Shown here: positions 36,586-45,782 of the stretch, piece by piece | Numbering within the stretch: position 1 is the first letter of the stretch | Layout of the letters: each line of letters opens with the position of its first letter | Notes under the pieces: generated by a model | Databases searched by the model: none | What the model was told of the DNA's origin: nothing | What the model saw: only the letters and a program-made list of their open reading frames with translations | Made by a program: the position numbers and the translations under genes | Assembly (NCBI GenBank): GCA_009840005.1 | Contig: VXOR01000097.1 | Span: forward strand, 116,488 to 180,487 | DNA length: 64,000 nt | Direction: 5' to 3' | Origin: Gemmatimonadota bacterium | GTDB lineage: Bacteria; Latescibacterota; UBA2968; UBA8231

Positions 36586-39500
36586 TCAGAGCCGGGTGGA
36601 GATGATCCAATCCCGGTGGGATTGGGCAAATAGAAAGGCATCCCTAGTGGCGCGTTTATCCTCGAACAATTGAATCACGCGGTCGTACACTTCTACGGCC
36701 TGCTGCCATTTCCCCAGCCCCTCTAAGCAGACTCCCATATTGCTCAGCGCGCCGACTTCGCTCTCGGTGCCGGGATAATTGTCGATCACATCCTGAAAAA
36801 TCTCCACGGCCTGTTGATAGTATTGAGTTTCCTTGGTCACTTCGGCCGAGTCCATCAGGGCGATGCCTTGTTCGTAGCGTTCATACGCGATGGCCTCCCT
36901 GAGTTCGGCGACCAGCCGGGGTACCTGAGACGCTACCTCGGCAGTGGGAAAACGTTCTTGGACGAGTAAATATAACCGCATTGCCTCCTGGTAGTCGCCG
37001 CGATTGTACGCGTAATCTCCGAAGGTGAACTGGACTGAAGCGGCGAACTCGCTCTGGGGATAACGCGCTAGCAGCGTGCGGAATGCCTGCATGGCCTGCT
37101 TTTCGCGCTTGAGTTCGATAAGGCACCAGGCCATGTTGTATTGGGAGTCGGCGGCGGAAGGCTCGTCCGGGAACTCGCCGAGGAGGCGCTGATAATAGAC
37201 GATGGCCTCTGCGTATTGACCTTGCTGGTAAAAGCTCTCCGCTAGGCCGAAAAGAATATCGGGCAGTTCGCGTACATTGGGGTAATCTGCTAATAGCTGC
37301 TGGAAAAGCACTTGCGCTTGCGCGAATTCACGCAGGCTGTAATGGGCGTTGGCCAGATAAAACGAAACCAACAGGGCCTTCTCTGGATTCAGCTTGGTGT
37401 CCTTTAATTGGGTGAGTATCTCTACGGCCCGGTCGAGCTCTCCTTGAGAAAAATAGTGCGTGCCGAGGGTCAATCGCATATCCTGGGCAAAGCGTGAATT
37501 CGGATATGCGTTCAGTGCTTGGTTAAAAACGTCAACAGCGTCTGCGTTTTGTCCCAGACGCAACAATGCGTCTCCTAAGATGAAATAGGCTTTTTCCTGA
37601 ATGCCGTTCGATCTGGCAGCACTTTCGTCGGCAAAGTCCAGGGTCAGCAGTTGCCGGGCTGTGCGCACTGTCTGCGGGTAGTTGTCTTGGTCGTAGTGGA
37701 GATCCATCATGCGATTGAGCAGGTCTGCCTTTTCCTTCGGGCCATCGGCTTGGACGACCATTTCATCCAACACTTGGACCGCATCTCCGCCCCGGTTCTG
37801 TTTGATGTAAGAAAACGCTAGCGCATTGCGGGCAAAGCGGACTTTTTCCTCATCTTCCACGTTCTCAATGATCCAGTGCAGATCTTGCTCGCCTTGTTGG
37901 TAGTCCTCCACGGCAAAGGCGGCATTGCTGCGACTCAAGTGGAGGGCCTCTATCAGTTTGCTGTCTAGCGACAGTCCCAAAGCCTTGGTAAAATGAGTGA
38001 TCGCCCGACGATATTCCTCCTGTCCGCTATAAGCCTGCCCCAGCAAATAGTGATAGCTGCCAAGCTGTTTTTCATCCTCTATTTGGTCAAAAGCCGGTTC
38101 GAGGGCGGCTATGGCCTCGGAGTGCTTGCCCTGTGTCAAAAAGACATGCCCGCCGCCTATACGCGCTTGGACAAAATAAGGCGACTCCGGAGCAACCCGC
38201 AGGAAGGTGACGCCGGCCCGGTCCAGGTCCCCTTCGGCCTGACGGGAAAGAGCCAAACGCATCAGGGCTTCGTTTGTGAAGTCGCTGGCTACATAAGTGC
38301 GCAACAACTGCTCCGCCCGTTCGGCCGCGGCGGCATACTGGCCCTGCTCAAATAGCAGCTCGGCCAGTTGTACCAGTGCCCGTTGGGTATAGCCTGCTTC
38401 TTGGTCCTCTTGGATAATCGTTTCGTACGCGGTGCGGGCGTACGCTACCGATGAAGCGGTGGCTAATGCTTGATGGGCTAGGGCGCGGTTGAACTGGAAA
38501 TCTAGGACGTAGGAACCAGCAGCGTCGTACAAAGTGTCGTACTGGGCAATGGCGTACTCTAACTGCCCAGTGGCCGCAGGTCTGTTGCCCGCCTCCAGAT
38601 GCTGTTGACCCAACTGTTGATGGCTGCTGCCGATTCGGTAGCGCACGCGAGCTTGGCTAAAACCGGCCACTCGCGCGATGTCGCCGTAGCCTTGGAGATA
38701 AATCCGGTATTCTTGAATCGCTTGCTCGTAAAGCCCCTGACTAAACAGGCGTTCGGCAAGGGCGTACTGGATGCGCGCTTTTAGGGTGCGGTCTTGCGAC
38801 TGATCGATGGCTTCGCGATAGGTCTGCAGCGCCGCATCTATGTTCCCCTGTTCCCGATACAGGTCGGCCATGCGCAAATAGGCTTCTTCTACCAGACTGC
38901 GCTCGGTGCTGAACAGGTTAATGACGCGATGATAGGCTTGGAGCCCTTCCGCGAAACTGCCCAACTGGGCGTAACAGCTCCCGACGCGAATCATGGCCTT
39001 GGCCGCCAGTTCTAGGGCTGTCTCATCCACCAGCCCCGCCATCTTTTCCCGCTTCATCTGCAACAGCTCATCTTCGGTGAGCGTTTCGATGCGCTGGCGC
39101 TCCACTAAGCGGCGGTAATAGCCGATAGCCCGCAGACAATCCCCCCGTTCCCGATAACACTCGCCAATTTGAAAGAGGCTGCGATCGGACTGGTAGCCGG
39201 TAGAAAAGCGCACCAGCAGGGCCTCAAAAGATTGGATGGCGCGATCATAGTTTTTAGTCTCGTAGTGGGCCCATCCCGTGTTGTAGTAAGCATTCGCTAT
39301 TTGGGAACTGTTGGGATAGTTGGCGATCATCTCTTGGGATGCGGCGATCACTTCGGGATAGGCTTTAGCCGTAAAGAAAAGATCAATGAGTCGGCTGTGG
39401 GCCCGAATCCGGAGCACCTGACTGGTAGCTGTTTCGATCACGTGGCGAAACTCGGCCACAGCCCGGGCAAAAGTGCTATCTGACAGGGCTTGGTATTCAG

Positions 39501-39828
39501 CTCTTTTTTCGTCGTTAGGAGTCTCTTCCGCAAAGCGGGTGTAGTCCTGATAGAGCTTTGAATGGGCGTTGCCGATTTGGTAGAGCGCAGCATCCCTGAG
39601 GGGGAAACGTTCCTCACCAACAATCACCTCTATGTTCTGGACAGTTAGGACCTTGCTCTGCACCCGAGTAACGGCTGTGTATTCTGCAATAGCTTGGTCA
39701 TAGGCACCTTCGGCATAGAACCGCTGGGCTTCTTGAAATGAGGCCACCAGTTCTTCTTCGCTCGGCGTACGGGCGGCAAAGTATGCTCCGGCTATAGTGA
39801 GCAAGCCTGCGATTAGGGTCAGATTCAT
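36586..39828 (-). CDS. Large TPR-repeat protein, membrane-anchored or exported
   Basis: 1080 residues. The N-terminal 20 residues are hydrophobic (LTLIAGLLTIAGAYFAA), giving a signal anchor. The rest is a near-continuous run of more than twenty TPR or TolA-binding-like repeats (YDQAIAEYTAV, YDRAIQSFEALLVRF, YAEAIVYYQRLLGEFP, YQEAMRLYLLVQERFP), which form a long superhelical scaffold. YbgF-type TPR proteins work beside Tol-Pal and ExbB-like motors, consistent with this neighbourhood. No enzymatic motif seen. It starts 26 bases after the stop of the first surface-protein paralogue. Confidence 0.85.
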   Translation of the reverse strand: MNLTLIAGLLTIAGAYFAARTPSEEELVASFQEAQRFYAEGAYDQAIAEYTAVTRVQSKVLTVQNIEVIVGEERFPLRDAALYQIGNAHSKLYQDYTRFAEETPNDEKRAEYQALSDSTFARAVAEFRHVIETATSQVLRIRAHSRLIDLFFTAKAYPEVIAASQEMIANYPNSSQIANAYYNTGWAHYETKNYDRAIQSFEALLVRFSTGYQSDRSLFQIGECYRERGDCLRAIGYYRRLVERQRIETLTEDELLQMKREKMAGLVDETALELAAKAMIRVGSCYAQLGSFAEGLQAYHRVINLFSTERSLVEEAYLRMADLYREQGNIDAALQTYREAIDQSQDRTLKARIQYALAERLFSQGLYEQAIQEYRIYLQGYGDIARVAGFSQARVRYRIGSSHQQLGQQHLEAGNRPAATGQLEYAIAQYDTLYDAAGSYVLDFQFNRALAHQALATASSVAYARTAYETIIQEDQEAGYTQRALVQLAELLFEQGQYAAAAERAEQLLRTYVASDFTNEALMRLALSRQAEGDLDRAGVTFLRVAPESPYFVQARIGGGHVFLTQGKHSEAIAALEPAFDQIEDEKQLGSYHYLLGQAYSGQEEYRRAITHFTKALGLSLDSKLIEALHLSRSNAAFAVEDYQQGEQDLHWIIENVEDEEKVRFARNALAFSYIKQNRGGDAVQVLDEMVVQADGPKEKADLLNRMMDLHYDQDNYPQTVRTARQLLTLDFADESAARSNGIQEKAYFILGDALLRLGQNADAVDVFNQALNAYPNSRFAQDMRLTLGTHYFSQGELDRAVEILTQLKDTKLNPEKALLVSFYLANAHYSLREFAQAQVLFQQLLADYPNVRELPDILFGLAESFYQQGQYAEAIVYYQRLLGEFPDEPSAADSQYNMAWCLIELKREKQAMQAFRTLLARYPQSEFAASVQFTFGDYAYNRGDYQEAMRLYLLVQERFPTAEVASQVPRLVAELREAIAYERYEQGIALMDSAEVTKETQYYQQAVEIFQDVIDNYPGTESEVGALSNMGVCLEGLGKWQQAVEVYDRVIQLFEDKRATRDAFLFAQSHRDWIISTRL

Positions 39829-39853
39829 AGCGCGTTATCTCCCAAACTGCCGA

Positions 39854-42800
39854 TTAGGTTTCATCTACGAATCCTAGGATCACATTAATAAAAGCGGAGG
39901 TGAAATCTTCGTCCTTTGTCTCACCCCGAGTTGGATCGGCGTGTTTCTTGACGCGGCGACCGATGCCCGCGTTGGTGGAAATGATGTAACCGAAATACTG
40001 GGAATTGTTCGTCATCATCAACACCGCGTCGTACTGTTCAAAGTCGTTTATTGGCTGTATTCCATCGGTCACCGAATAAGGCAAAGCCATGCCGAGTCCT
40101 TGAATACCGAGCTGGAAACGCGTCCTCAGCGTCAGTTCGTACTGCAGTTTCAGCAGCGGGATGATATGGCGCTCTTGCGCCGTGGTCAGGTCATCTGTTT
40201 TTTGCCGCTCTTTGAGATAGCGAAACTTAAGACCGGAAAATAAACCGAGCCGAGGCCTTATCTGCCACAGGTAATCCGCCTTGTGGACCATGGTCAGACG
40301 AGACAAGCGATTGCCCTCTTGGAAGGTGCCATCGTAGAGTTCGCCTTCGTGCTGCGAATTGATCTCGTACTTGACTTTATTGTGGACCTTCAGGTTTGGC
40401 ACGGCCTTCCAGCGGGCATCGACGAACATCCGGGTGTAGGTGCTGTTCTTGAACAGCAGTGGATCGTCTCGCGGTTCCTCCAAGAAAGGGGAGAGCTGTA
40501 TATTGCGCTGTAAACCGGCAAATTCGCGATCAAGTTGCTGGGCAGGGGTGAGCACCTCGTCGCTGTAGATGCTAAGGGGGTCGGCTACGCCATCTTCCAC
40601 TCGTTCTACCGACAGCACGCCAAAGAATTGACCTAGCGCAGGTATCTGCCGCTCGTATCCTAGATTACCGTAGTAAAAATCGCTGGGGTCATTGGCCGCA
40701 ATTTGCTCCGCGTCCATGACTCCCAATGTTATACGCGCCCTGTGGATAGGCTCGAAAGTCCCGTATAGATGGCGGCCTCGTAACCCGGGATCGTAGGGGA
40801 GGTCCGGCTGGATGTCGTTTTCGCGTACGTCGATGAAGTCATTGTGGTTGAGATCGAGGCCGTAGTCGTAGATCTGGGGATCGGAATCGTACATGAGGAA
40901 CGGTTCGAGGTAATCCGGAGTACCATTGAAATTTCTGTTGGTGTCGGGTATGCCGTCCCGGTCCTCATCAAGCCCGGGAAAGATGCCGTCGATGTCGGAT
41001 TGCCCCTGGAATATGGTCGGTCTGTTGGTGTACCAACTATCTGGATAGCGGTCGTTGTCGTCGTTGTCCTCGACTAGGCGGTGTAGATACACATTATTGT
41101 AGGCGACCAAGCTGCCGAAATTGTTTTCACTGCGGCCTATATAGGTACGCAACTCCGTGTTGTAGAGTGCGCCCATGGAAAACAACTCAGCACCCAAGCC
41201 CAAACGGTCGAAGTCGCGTTTAATCGTCAAGTAATAGGCATTGTCGGCGATGGTGGAGCGGGTCCCCGGAAACTGTTCGCGATTAAGGGCATTGACGCTG
41301 AGTGCTTCGGAGGGTACGCGCGGGGCGGGCATGCCGCTGGCATATTGATAGAAGCTGTTGCTGCGGCTGAACTCGCCGTTTATTTCAAACCCCTTTAAAA
41401 CGCCGGATACATTGGCGCTATAGATGCTCAAGCCGGTAGGGGCACCCACCTTGACGCGCACGGTCCGAACCCGGCCATCTTGCGGGTTGCCCGGTGTTGT
41501 GGCCACAGTGCGGAAAAAGGTCGCATAATTGTAGCGGTCCCTGTAGCTGGGATTGGGCGTATCTCCGGCCTCGCCTGATAGGTCAATCTCAGACACCTCG
41601 ACATGGTAGTCATTGGCTAGCGCTAGTTCGATGTTCACCGAAGTGATCTGTTCTTGGAATGGTTCCAGATCGACATAGAGGATGCCATACTCCTCACCGT
41701 CGAACGTCTGTGGTAGATCGGCCAGAGTATGCAGTCCGAGAAACTGGCCTTCTGGGTTGGTCGTGGAGTCGAATTCGCTCAGTTCGTGGGCGAATTCAGA
41801 GTTGACGCTGATCTCATCGTCGGCGTTGAGCACGTGATCGGCACCGTAGAGTTTGAAATCCCGGTAGAAGAGATGATCGATCCAGAAGGGGAACTCGTAC
41901 CCCCGATAGAATACATCGGTGTCAAAAGAGGCGTAGTTGATGTACGGATCGTAGGTGTTCCATACTGCCCCCCGATTGATGGCTTGGTAGTCGTTGTCCA
42001 ACTCCGGCAAAGGCCGACGGTCGCCGCTGCGCAGCAGACCGGCCATATAGCTTTGACGCTCAGCGCCGCGCGCGCGCAAACGGATGACGAAGGGGTCTGC
42101 TTCGGGCCTGTGAATGCCGTTGACGAATACCTTGACCCCATGCAGCACTGGACCGCCGCTGCCGTCCTGCGGCGAACCATCTGAAATGCGGATGGCCACT
42201 AGAGCGGTCGAGCGTTGCACTGCGCCCACTACGCCCTTAAGTGTCCGGTGCCCGCTCTCCATGCGGGGTTCGAACTGGTGTGCGTTGAGAAAGGTGGTGC
42301 CAAAATTGAGGAAGCCCAACTTGCGTTCGTAGTGCGTGCCCAGCATCATGGTATTGACAATGAAGGTATTGTTAGGCACCAAGTTGGAGGCTATAGCCGA
42401 GAACTTGTCCTGTTCCGTACCTACGTCGATTCTCAATCCATCTACGTTGGCCATTTTAAATGTGAGCGGCGTAAATTTCGAGCGCAGTTCGTTGGCATAG
42501 ATGGCCCGCGCCTGCCAGGCGTCGGTGCCGTCGGTACCGACAATGACATAATTGAAAAGACTGCCGTAACTCGATCCGGGAGCTTGGCCATGCGAGAAAC
42601 CCTCTGACTGGGAACTGAAGCCGCGCCGCACGCCCAACCCCTGGCGTTCTACCCAGCGGATGGACTCGGTCCCGTACAGGAGCGGATCCCCCAGTGAATT
42701 GTAAAAGTTGCGCAGGTTGCTGGTCGTGGGGGGTTGTCTGGAGTAGTCTTCAAATCCGTAGTTCTGATAGTACTCCTGCCCGAATTGCCCTATATAAGGC

Positions 42801-42967
42801 TGGTCCAAAAGCAGGCGCGGCGGACCCAAGCGGGGATGTTCGGGCGAGTCCTCAACCTCTTGGGCAAAAGCACCGGTACACAAGAATAACAGCAGCGCCC
42901 GTCCACAGGCACCTACCCAGAGTATTTTTGTCGCCGTTAAGATATTTCTAAGCACCCTAAACACCAT
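39854..42967 (-). CDS. Large exported protein of a three-member paralogous family (copy A)
   Basis: 1037 residues from ATG 42967, with GAGGTG 8 bases upstream; a signal peptide ends CTGAFAQ near residue 36. Shared landmarks with copies B and C: an N-terminal YGFEDYSR / LGDPLLYGTESIRW block, GLRIDVGTEQDK, and a middle cassette with EDNDDNDRYPDSW, PGLDEDRDGIPDTNRNFNGTPD and DLNHNDFIDVREND (Asp/Asn calcium-type loops). The last third is beta-rich (RFQLGIQGLGMALPYSV, YFGYIISTNAGIG), as in outer-membrane barrels. No named domain recognised. It follows copy B by 10 bases. Confidence 0.75.
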   Translation of the reverse strand: MVFRVLRNILTATKILWVGACGRALLLFLCTGAFAQEVEDSPEHPRLGPPRLLLDQPYIGQFGQEYYQNYGFEDYSRQPPTTSNLRNFYNSLGDPLLYGTESIRWVERQGLGVRRGFSSQSEGFSHGQAPGSSYGSLFNYVIVGTDGTDAWQARAIYANELRSKFTPLTFKMANVDGLRIDVGTEQDKFSAIASNLVPNNTFIVNTMMLGTHYERKLGFLNFGTTFLNAHQFEPRMESGHRTLKGVVGAVQRSTALVAIRISDGSPQDGSGGPVLHGVKVFVNGIHRPEADPFVIRLRARGAERQSYMAGLLRSGDRRPLPELDNDYQAINRGAVWNTYDPYINYASFDTDVFYRGYEFPFWIDHLFYRDFKLYGADHVLNADDEISVNSEFAHELSEFDSTTNPEGQFLGLHTLADLPQTFDGEEYGILYVDLEPFQEQITSVNIELALANDYHVEVSEIDLSGEAGDTPNPSYRDRYNYATFFRTVATTPGNPQDGRVRTVRVKVGAPTGLSIYSANVSGVLKGFEINGEFSRSNSFYQYASGMPAPRVPSEALSVNALNREQFPGTRSTIADNAYYLTIKRDFDRLGLGAELFSMGALYNTELRTYIGRSENNFGSLVAYNNVYLHRLVEDNDDNDRYPDSWYTNRPTIFQGQSDIDGIFPGLDEDRDGIPDTNRNFNGTPDYLEPFLMYDSDPQIYDYGLDLNHNDFIDVRENDIQPDLPYDPGLRGRHLYGTFEPIHRARITLGVMDAEQIAANDPSDFYYGNLGYERQIPALGQFFGVLSVERVEDGVADPLSIYSDEVLTPAQQLDREFAGLQRNIQLSPFLEEPRDDPLLFKNSTYTRMFVDARWKAVPNLKVHNKVKYEINSQHEGELYDGTFQEGNRLSRLTMVHKADYLWQIRPRLGLFSGLKFRYLKERQKTDDLTTAQERHIIPLLKLQYELTLRTRFQLGIQGLGMALPYSVTDGIQPINDFEQYDAVLMMTNNSQYFGYIISTNAGIGRRVKKHADPTRGETKDEDFTSAFINVILGFVDET

Positions 42968-42977
42968 TTTGAGCACC

Positions 42978-45767
42978 TCAATACAGAGGCCGTAACCCGA
43001 CAATCAGGCGCAGGAACAGGCGCGAGAAATCGATATCTTGGATACTGCGCTTTTGGTCCAGGAATGTTCGCACGCATTTCTCATATCCCAGATTGAGGTT
43101 GAGCTGATAACCGACGTAGGTAGAAGTGTTGCCCAACAGTAGCAGATATACTGCGGAATCGAAATCCGCTTCCGGCGTCAATTCATTGCGGTACTTGCTG
43201 GTGAAAAACGAAAAGCCTTGGGCTCCCAATTTTATCGTCGTGCGAGAGGAAAGCGGATATTCCAACCGCAAAATGGGATAGAGAAAATTCTCGTGGATCG
43301 GCAAGAGCGCGTTTTCGTCGTCTTGTAAGCGTTGCCGCAGCCATTTGAACTGCGGGATTACCCGCAGTTCGCGCCACGGATTCCACAGGTAGTCGGCTTT
43401 GAAGACCGTGGCTAGATCGGCTATCCTGTTGTCTGCTTGCAGGGAAGTGCTTTGCTGGAAGTTATTCTCGTATTTGACTGTTAGTTCTACATTCAGGTTG
43501 GGGACGCGAATCAAACGGGTCCGCGTAAAAAACGTATTCACCCAGCTATCTTGCATCAGCAGCGGATCCTGCAGCAATTCGGCCTCGCCCAGCGGGTTGA
43601 AAATCTCCTCGTCCGTCAGCGCTACGATGGGGATCACGTCGGGTTCGAAATAGATAGGACTGCGCCTGAGACCGAACACATCGTCGGCAATGTCGTCCTG
43701 TACGCGCTTGAGCCGTTCCACTGCATACAAGTCCACCAGAAAGGGGATGCGACGACGATACTCAACCTTGCCATAGGTGGATGTTGCCCGACCGCCCCCG
43801 AAAGGTGCCCAGGTATTGTGATGGCCCAGCGTTGCAGATATGGCTCTGGTCAGAAGAAGGGTTGTAAAACCGTGGAAGCCGCGGCGATCCGCATCGTACG
43901 GATAGTCCGGCTTTTCGTCATTTTCGCGCTCGTCGATCTTGCCGTTGTTGTTGGTGTCGTCCCCCCATTCGAAGGCGTCGGGATTGACATCGTAGAGCAA
44001 GAAAGGCTCAAAGTAGTCGGGGATCTGGTTGTTGTTCTCATTGATATCTGGACGGCCATTCAAATCGGCGTCGAGTCCCGGGAATACCCCATCGGGATCT
44101 TCGATAAAGCGGCCTCCGGTCGCTAGGTTCGTCGTCCGGCGGAGAAAGTACGAGTCGGGGAACTGGTCCTTATCGTCGTTGTCGTCTACGGTATTAAATT
44201 CGAGTGTATAGGTCTGATCTGCTATGTTCGGGCCAATAAATGTGGGCAGGCGCGGTTCGTGATAGTTATTGGGGAACTGAAAGGGGCTGGTGAGAAAACC
44301 AGAATAACTCCTGAAATCATCGTCCTGTACCGTCAAGACAGTAGAGTATTCACCATCTACGTTAAATACCTCGCCGCCGATGCTGAACCTATCCCAATCC
44401 CGGCGTAAAACGGCAAACCAAGCTTGGCTTTGGTCTAACAGATGGCGGTTCTTGCTACTTACTAAAGATGGATAGGCCCGGTACGAGAAATTGCGCACAT
44501 ATTCGGTATTCAGTGAGAAGCCGCGAATGTCCCAGTTTAGATGGGCGCTGGCAAGAGTACGGCCTGTCTGGCGGCCATAATGTACCCGCACTCGTTTGAA
44601 GTCGTTGAGGTTAGCCGGTCGGCCGCGCGACTGGGCCGCAGTGTAGAAATAGGTCGCCGGATTCCTTGAGAGGCCGTCAAAAACCTCGGATAGCTCGATC
44701 GCGTAGTCGCCGGCCACGTCTAGGCTGGCATATGTCTTGGTGACGATGACGGTGTCGCCGTTGTCGGCAAAAAAAGCTGGCACCTTGAACCAGAACAGCA
44801 AACTGCTCCGGCCTCGGGTTTCGTAAAATCCCTGCGGTGTCGGTTCGATATGAGGGTGGTCGATGATAAGATCGTTACTAGTGTCGCGCGTTATGGGCGG
44901 AATGATGGTCCGATCTTCGTGCTCTGTAACCGTCAGGGTCAGCGTTTCGGCGTCTAGCTTGTCGTAAGGACCCAACACATGGATAAACTGGCGTCCATTG
45001 AGCGTTAGTACCGGCGGCACCACCCGTACGCCGGCATTGTCTTCGGGCACTTGAGCCGATACGCGCACCACAATCCACTCCGGTGGTCTGCCCGTTGTGG
45101 GCAGGGTACCTTTGAAGCTGTTTTCGCTAAGCTTTTTAAAACTGTCCGTGCGATATTGGTTGACCCAACTCAAGCCCATGTCTAGGCCTGGCAATTGAGT
45201 GCGCACGTCGCCCGACATCAGATACGTACTCCAACGCGGCCGGAATTCAGAGCCTTCGGTGCCGTGAATCCTGTGGTCGGCGTTGAGCACAGATTCAAAA
45301 ATAGGTTTGTCCACTCTGGATGTGGCCAGCACCACCGAACCACCCTTGAAATGAGTGTCCAAACGGATCCCATTCATCGCCGCTAGGTCCAGGGTTAGCG
45401 AGGTGTACTTGGTGCGAATCCGGTCGCCAACGATCAACTGTGAATTGGCACCTTTATACGAATCGTTGGCGATCACTAGCCGATTGAGATAGGCCTCGTA
45501 GAGCCTCGGTTTGGCAATGATACTGCCGGCGGCCGGACGGATGGTGCGGAATTCCTGTAGCTGAAACACAGTCGCCCCGTTCAGCACGAACTGGCCCAAG
45601 GGGTCGAATTGAGGTGTGCGGTCCCGGCCAAAGATGAGGTTTTCGTAGCTGCGGTAACTTTCGTACGCATAGTTGATATAGGGCTCGCCGGGTCTGAATA
45701 GCAGCTGTGCTTCGGCAGCGGCAGACCATATCACTCCTGCTAGGACCAATGTAGCCGATAATCTCAT
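42978..45767 (-). CDS. Large exported protein of a three-member paralogous family (copy B)
   Basis: 929 residues with signal peptide MRLSATLVLAGVIWSAAAEA. It carries the same plan: YRSYENLIFGRDRTPQFDPLG, GIRLDTHFKGG, then VDDNDDKDQFPDSYFLRR, PGLDADLNGRPDINENNNQIPD and DTNNNGKIDEREND, and a beta-rich end (TTIKLGAQGFSFFTSKY, STYVGYQLNLNLGYE) finishing RLIVGLRPLY. The aromatic last residue is what the BAM machinery recognises on barrels. Sits between copies A and C with gaps of 10 and 15 bases. Confidence 0.75.
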   Translation of the reverse strand: MRLSATLVLAGVIWSAAAEAQLLFRPGEPYINYAYESYRSYENLIFGRDRTPQFDPLGQFVLNGATVFQLQEFRTIRPAAGSIIAKPRLYEAYLNRLVIANDSYKGANSQLIVGDRIRTKYTSLTLDLAAMNGIRLDTHFKGGSVVLATSRVDKPIFESVLNADHRIHGTEGSEFRPRWSTYLMSGDVRTQLPGLDMGLSWVNQYRTDSFKKLSENSFKGTLPTTGRPPEWIVVRVSAQVPEDNAGVRVVPPVLTLNGRQFIHVLGPYDKLDAETLTLTVTEHEDRTIIPPITRDTSNDLIIDHPHIEPTPQGFYETRGRSSLLFWFKVPAFFADNGDTVIVTKTYASLDVAGDYAIELSEVFDGLSRNPATYFYTAAQSRGRPANLNDFKRVRVHYGRQTGRTLASAHLNWDIRGFSLNTEYVRNFSYRAYPSLVSSKNRHLLDQSQAWFAVLRRDWDRFSIGGEVFNVDGEYSTVLTVQDDDFRSYSGFLTSPFQFPNNYHEPRLPTFIGPNIADQTYTLEFNTVDDNDDKDQFPDSYFLRRTTNLATGGRFIEDPDGVFPGLDADLNGRPDINENNNQIPDYFEPFLLYDVNPDAFEWGDDTNNNGKIDERENDEKPDYPYDADRRGFHGFTTLLLTRAISATLGHHNTWAPFGGGRATSTYGKVEYRRRIPFLVDLYAVERLKRVQDDIADDVFGLRRSPIYFEPDVIPIVALTDEEIFNPLGEAELLQDPLLMQDSWVNTFFTRTRLIRVPNLNVELTVKYENNFQQSTSLQADNRIADLATVFKADYLWNPWRELRVIPQFKWLRQRLQDDENALLPIHENFLYPILRLEYPLSSRTTIKLGAQGFSFFTSKYRNELTPEADFDSAVYLLLLGNTSTYVGYQLNLNLGYEKCVRTFLDQKRSIQDIDFSRLFLRLIVGLRPLY

Positions 45768-45782
45768 GTGATTCCGCCCATA

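Noticed and set aside
36586..39828. TPR gene as a cellulose-synthase subunit BcsC-like protein
   Set aside because: No outer-membrane barrel end and no cellulose genes nearby; only TPR repeats are visible.
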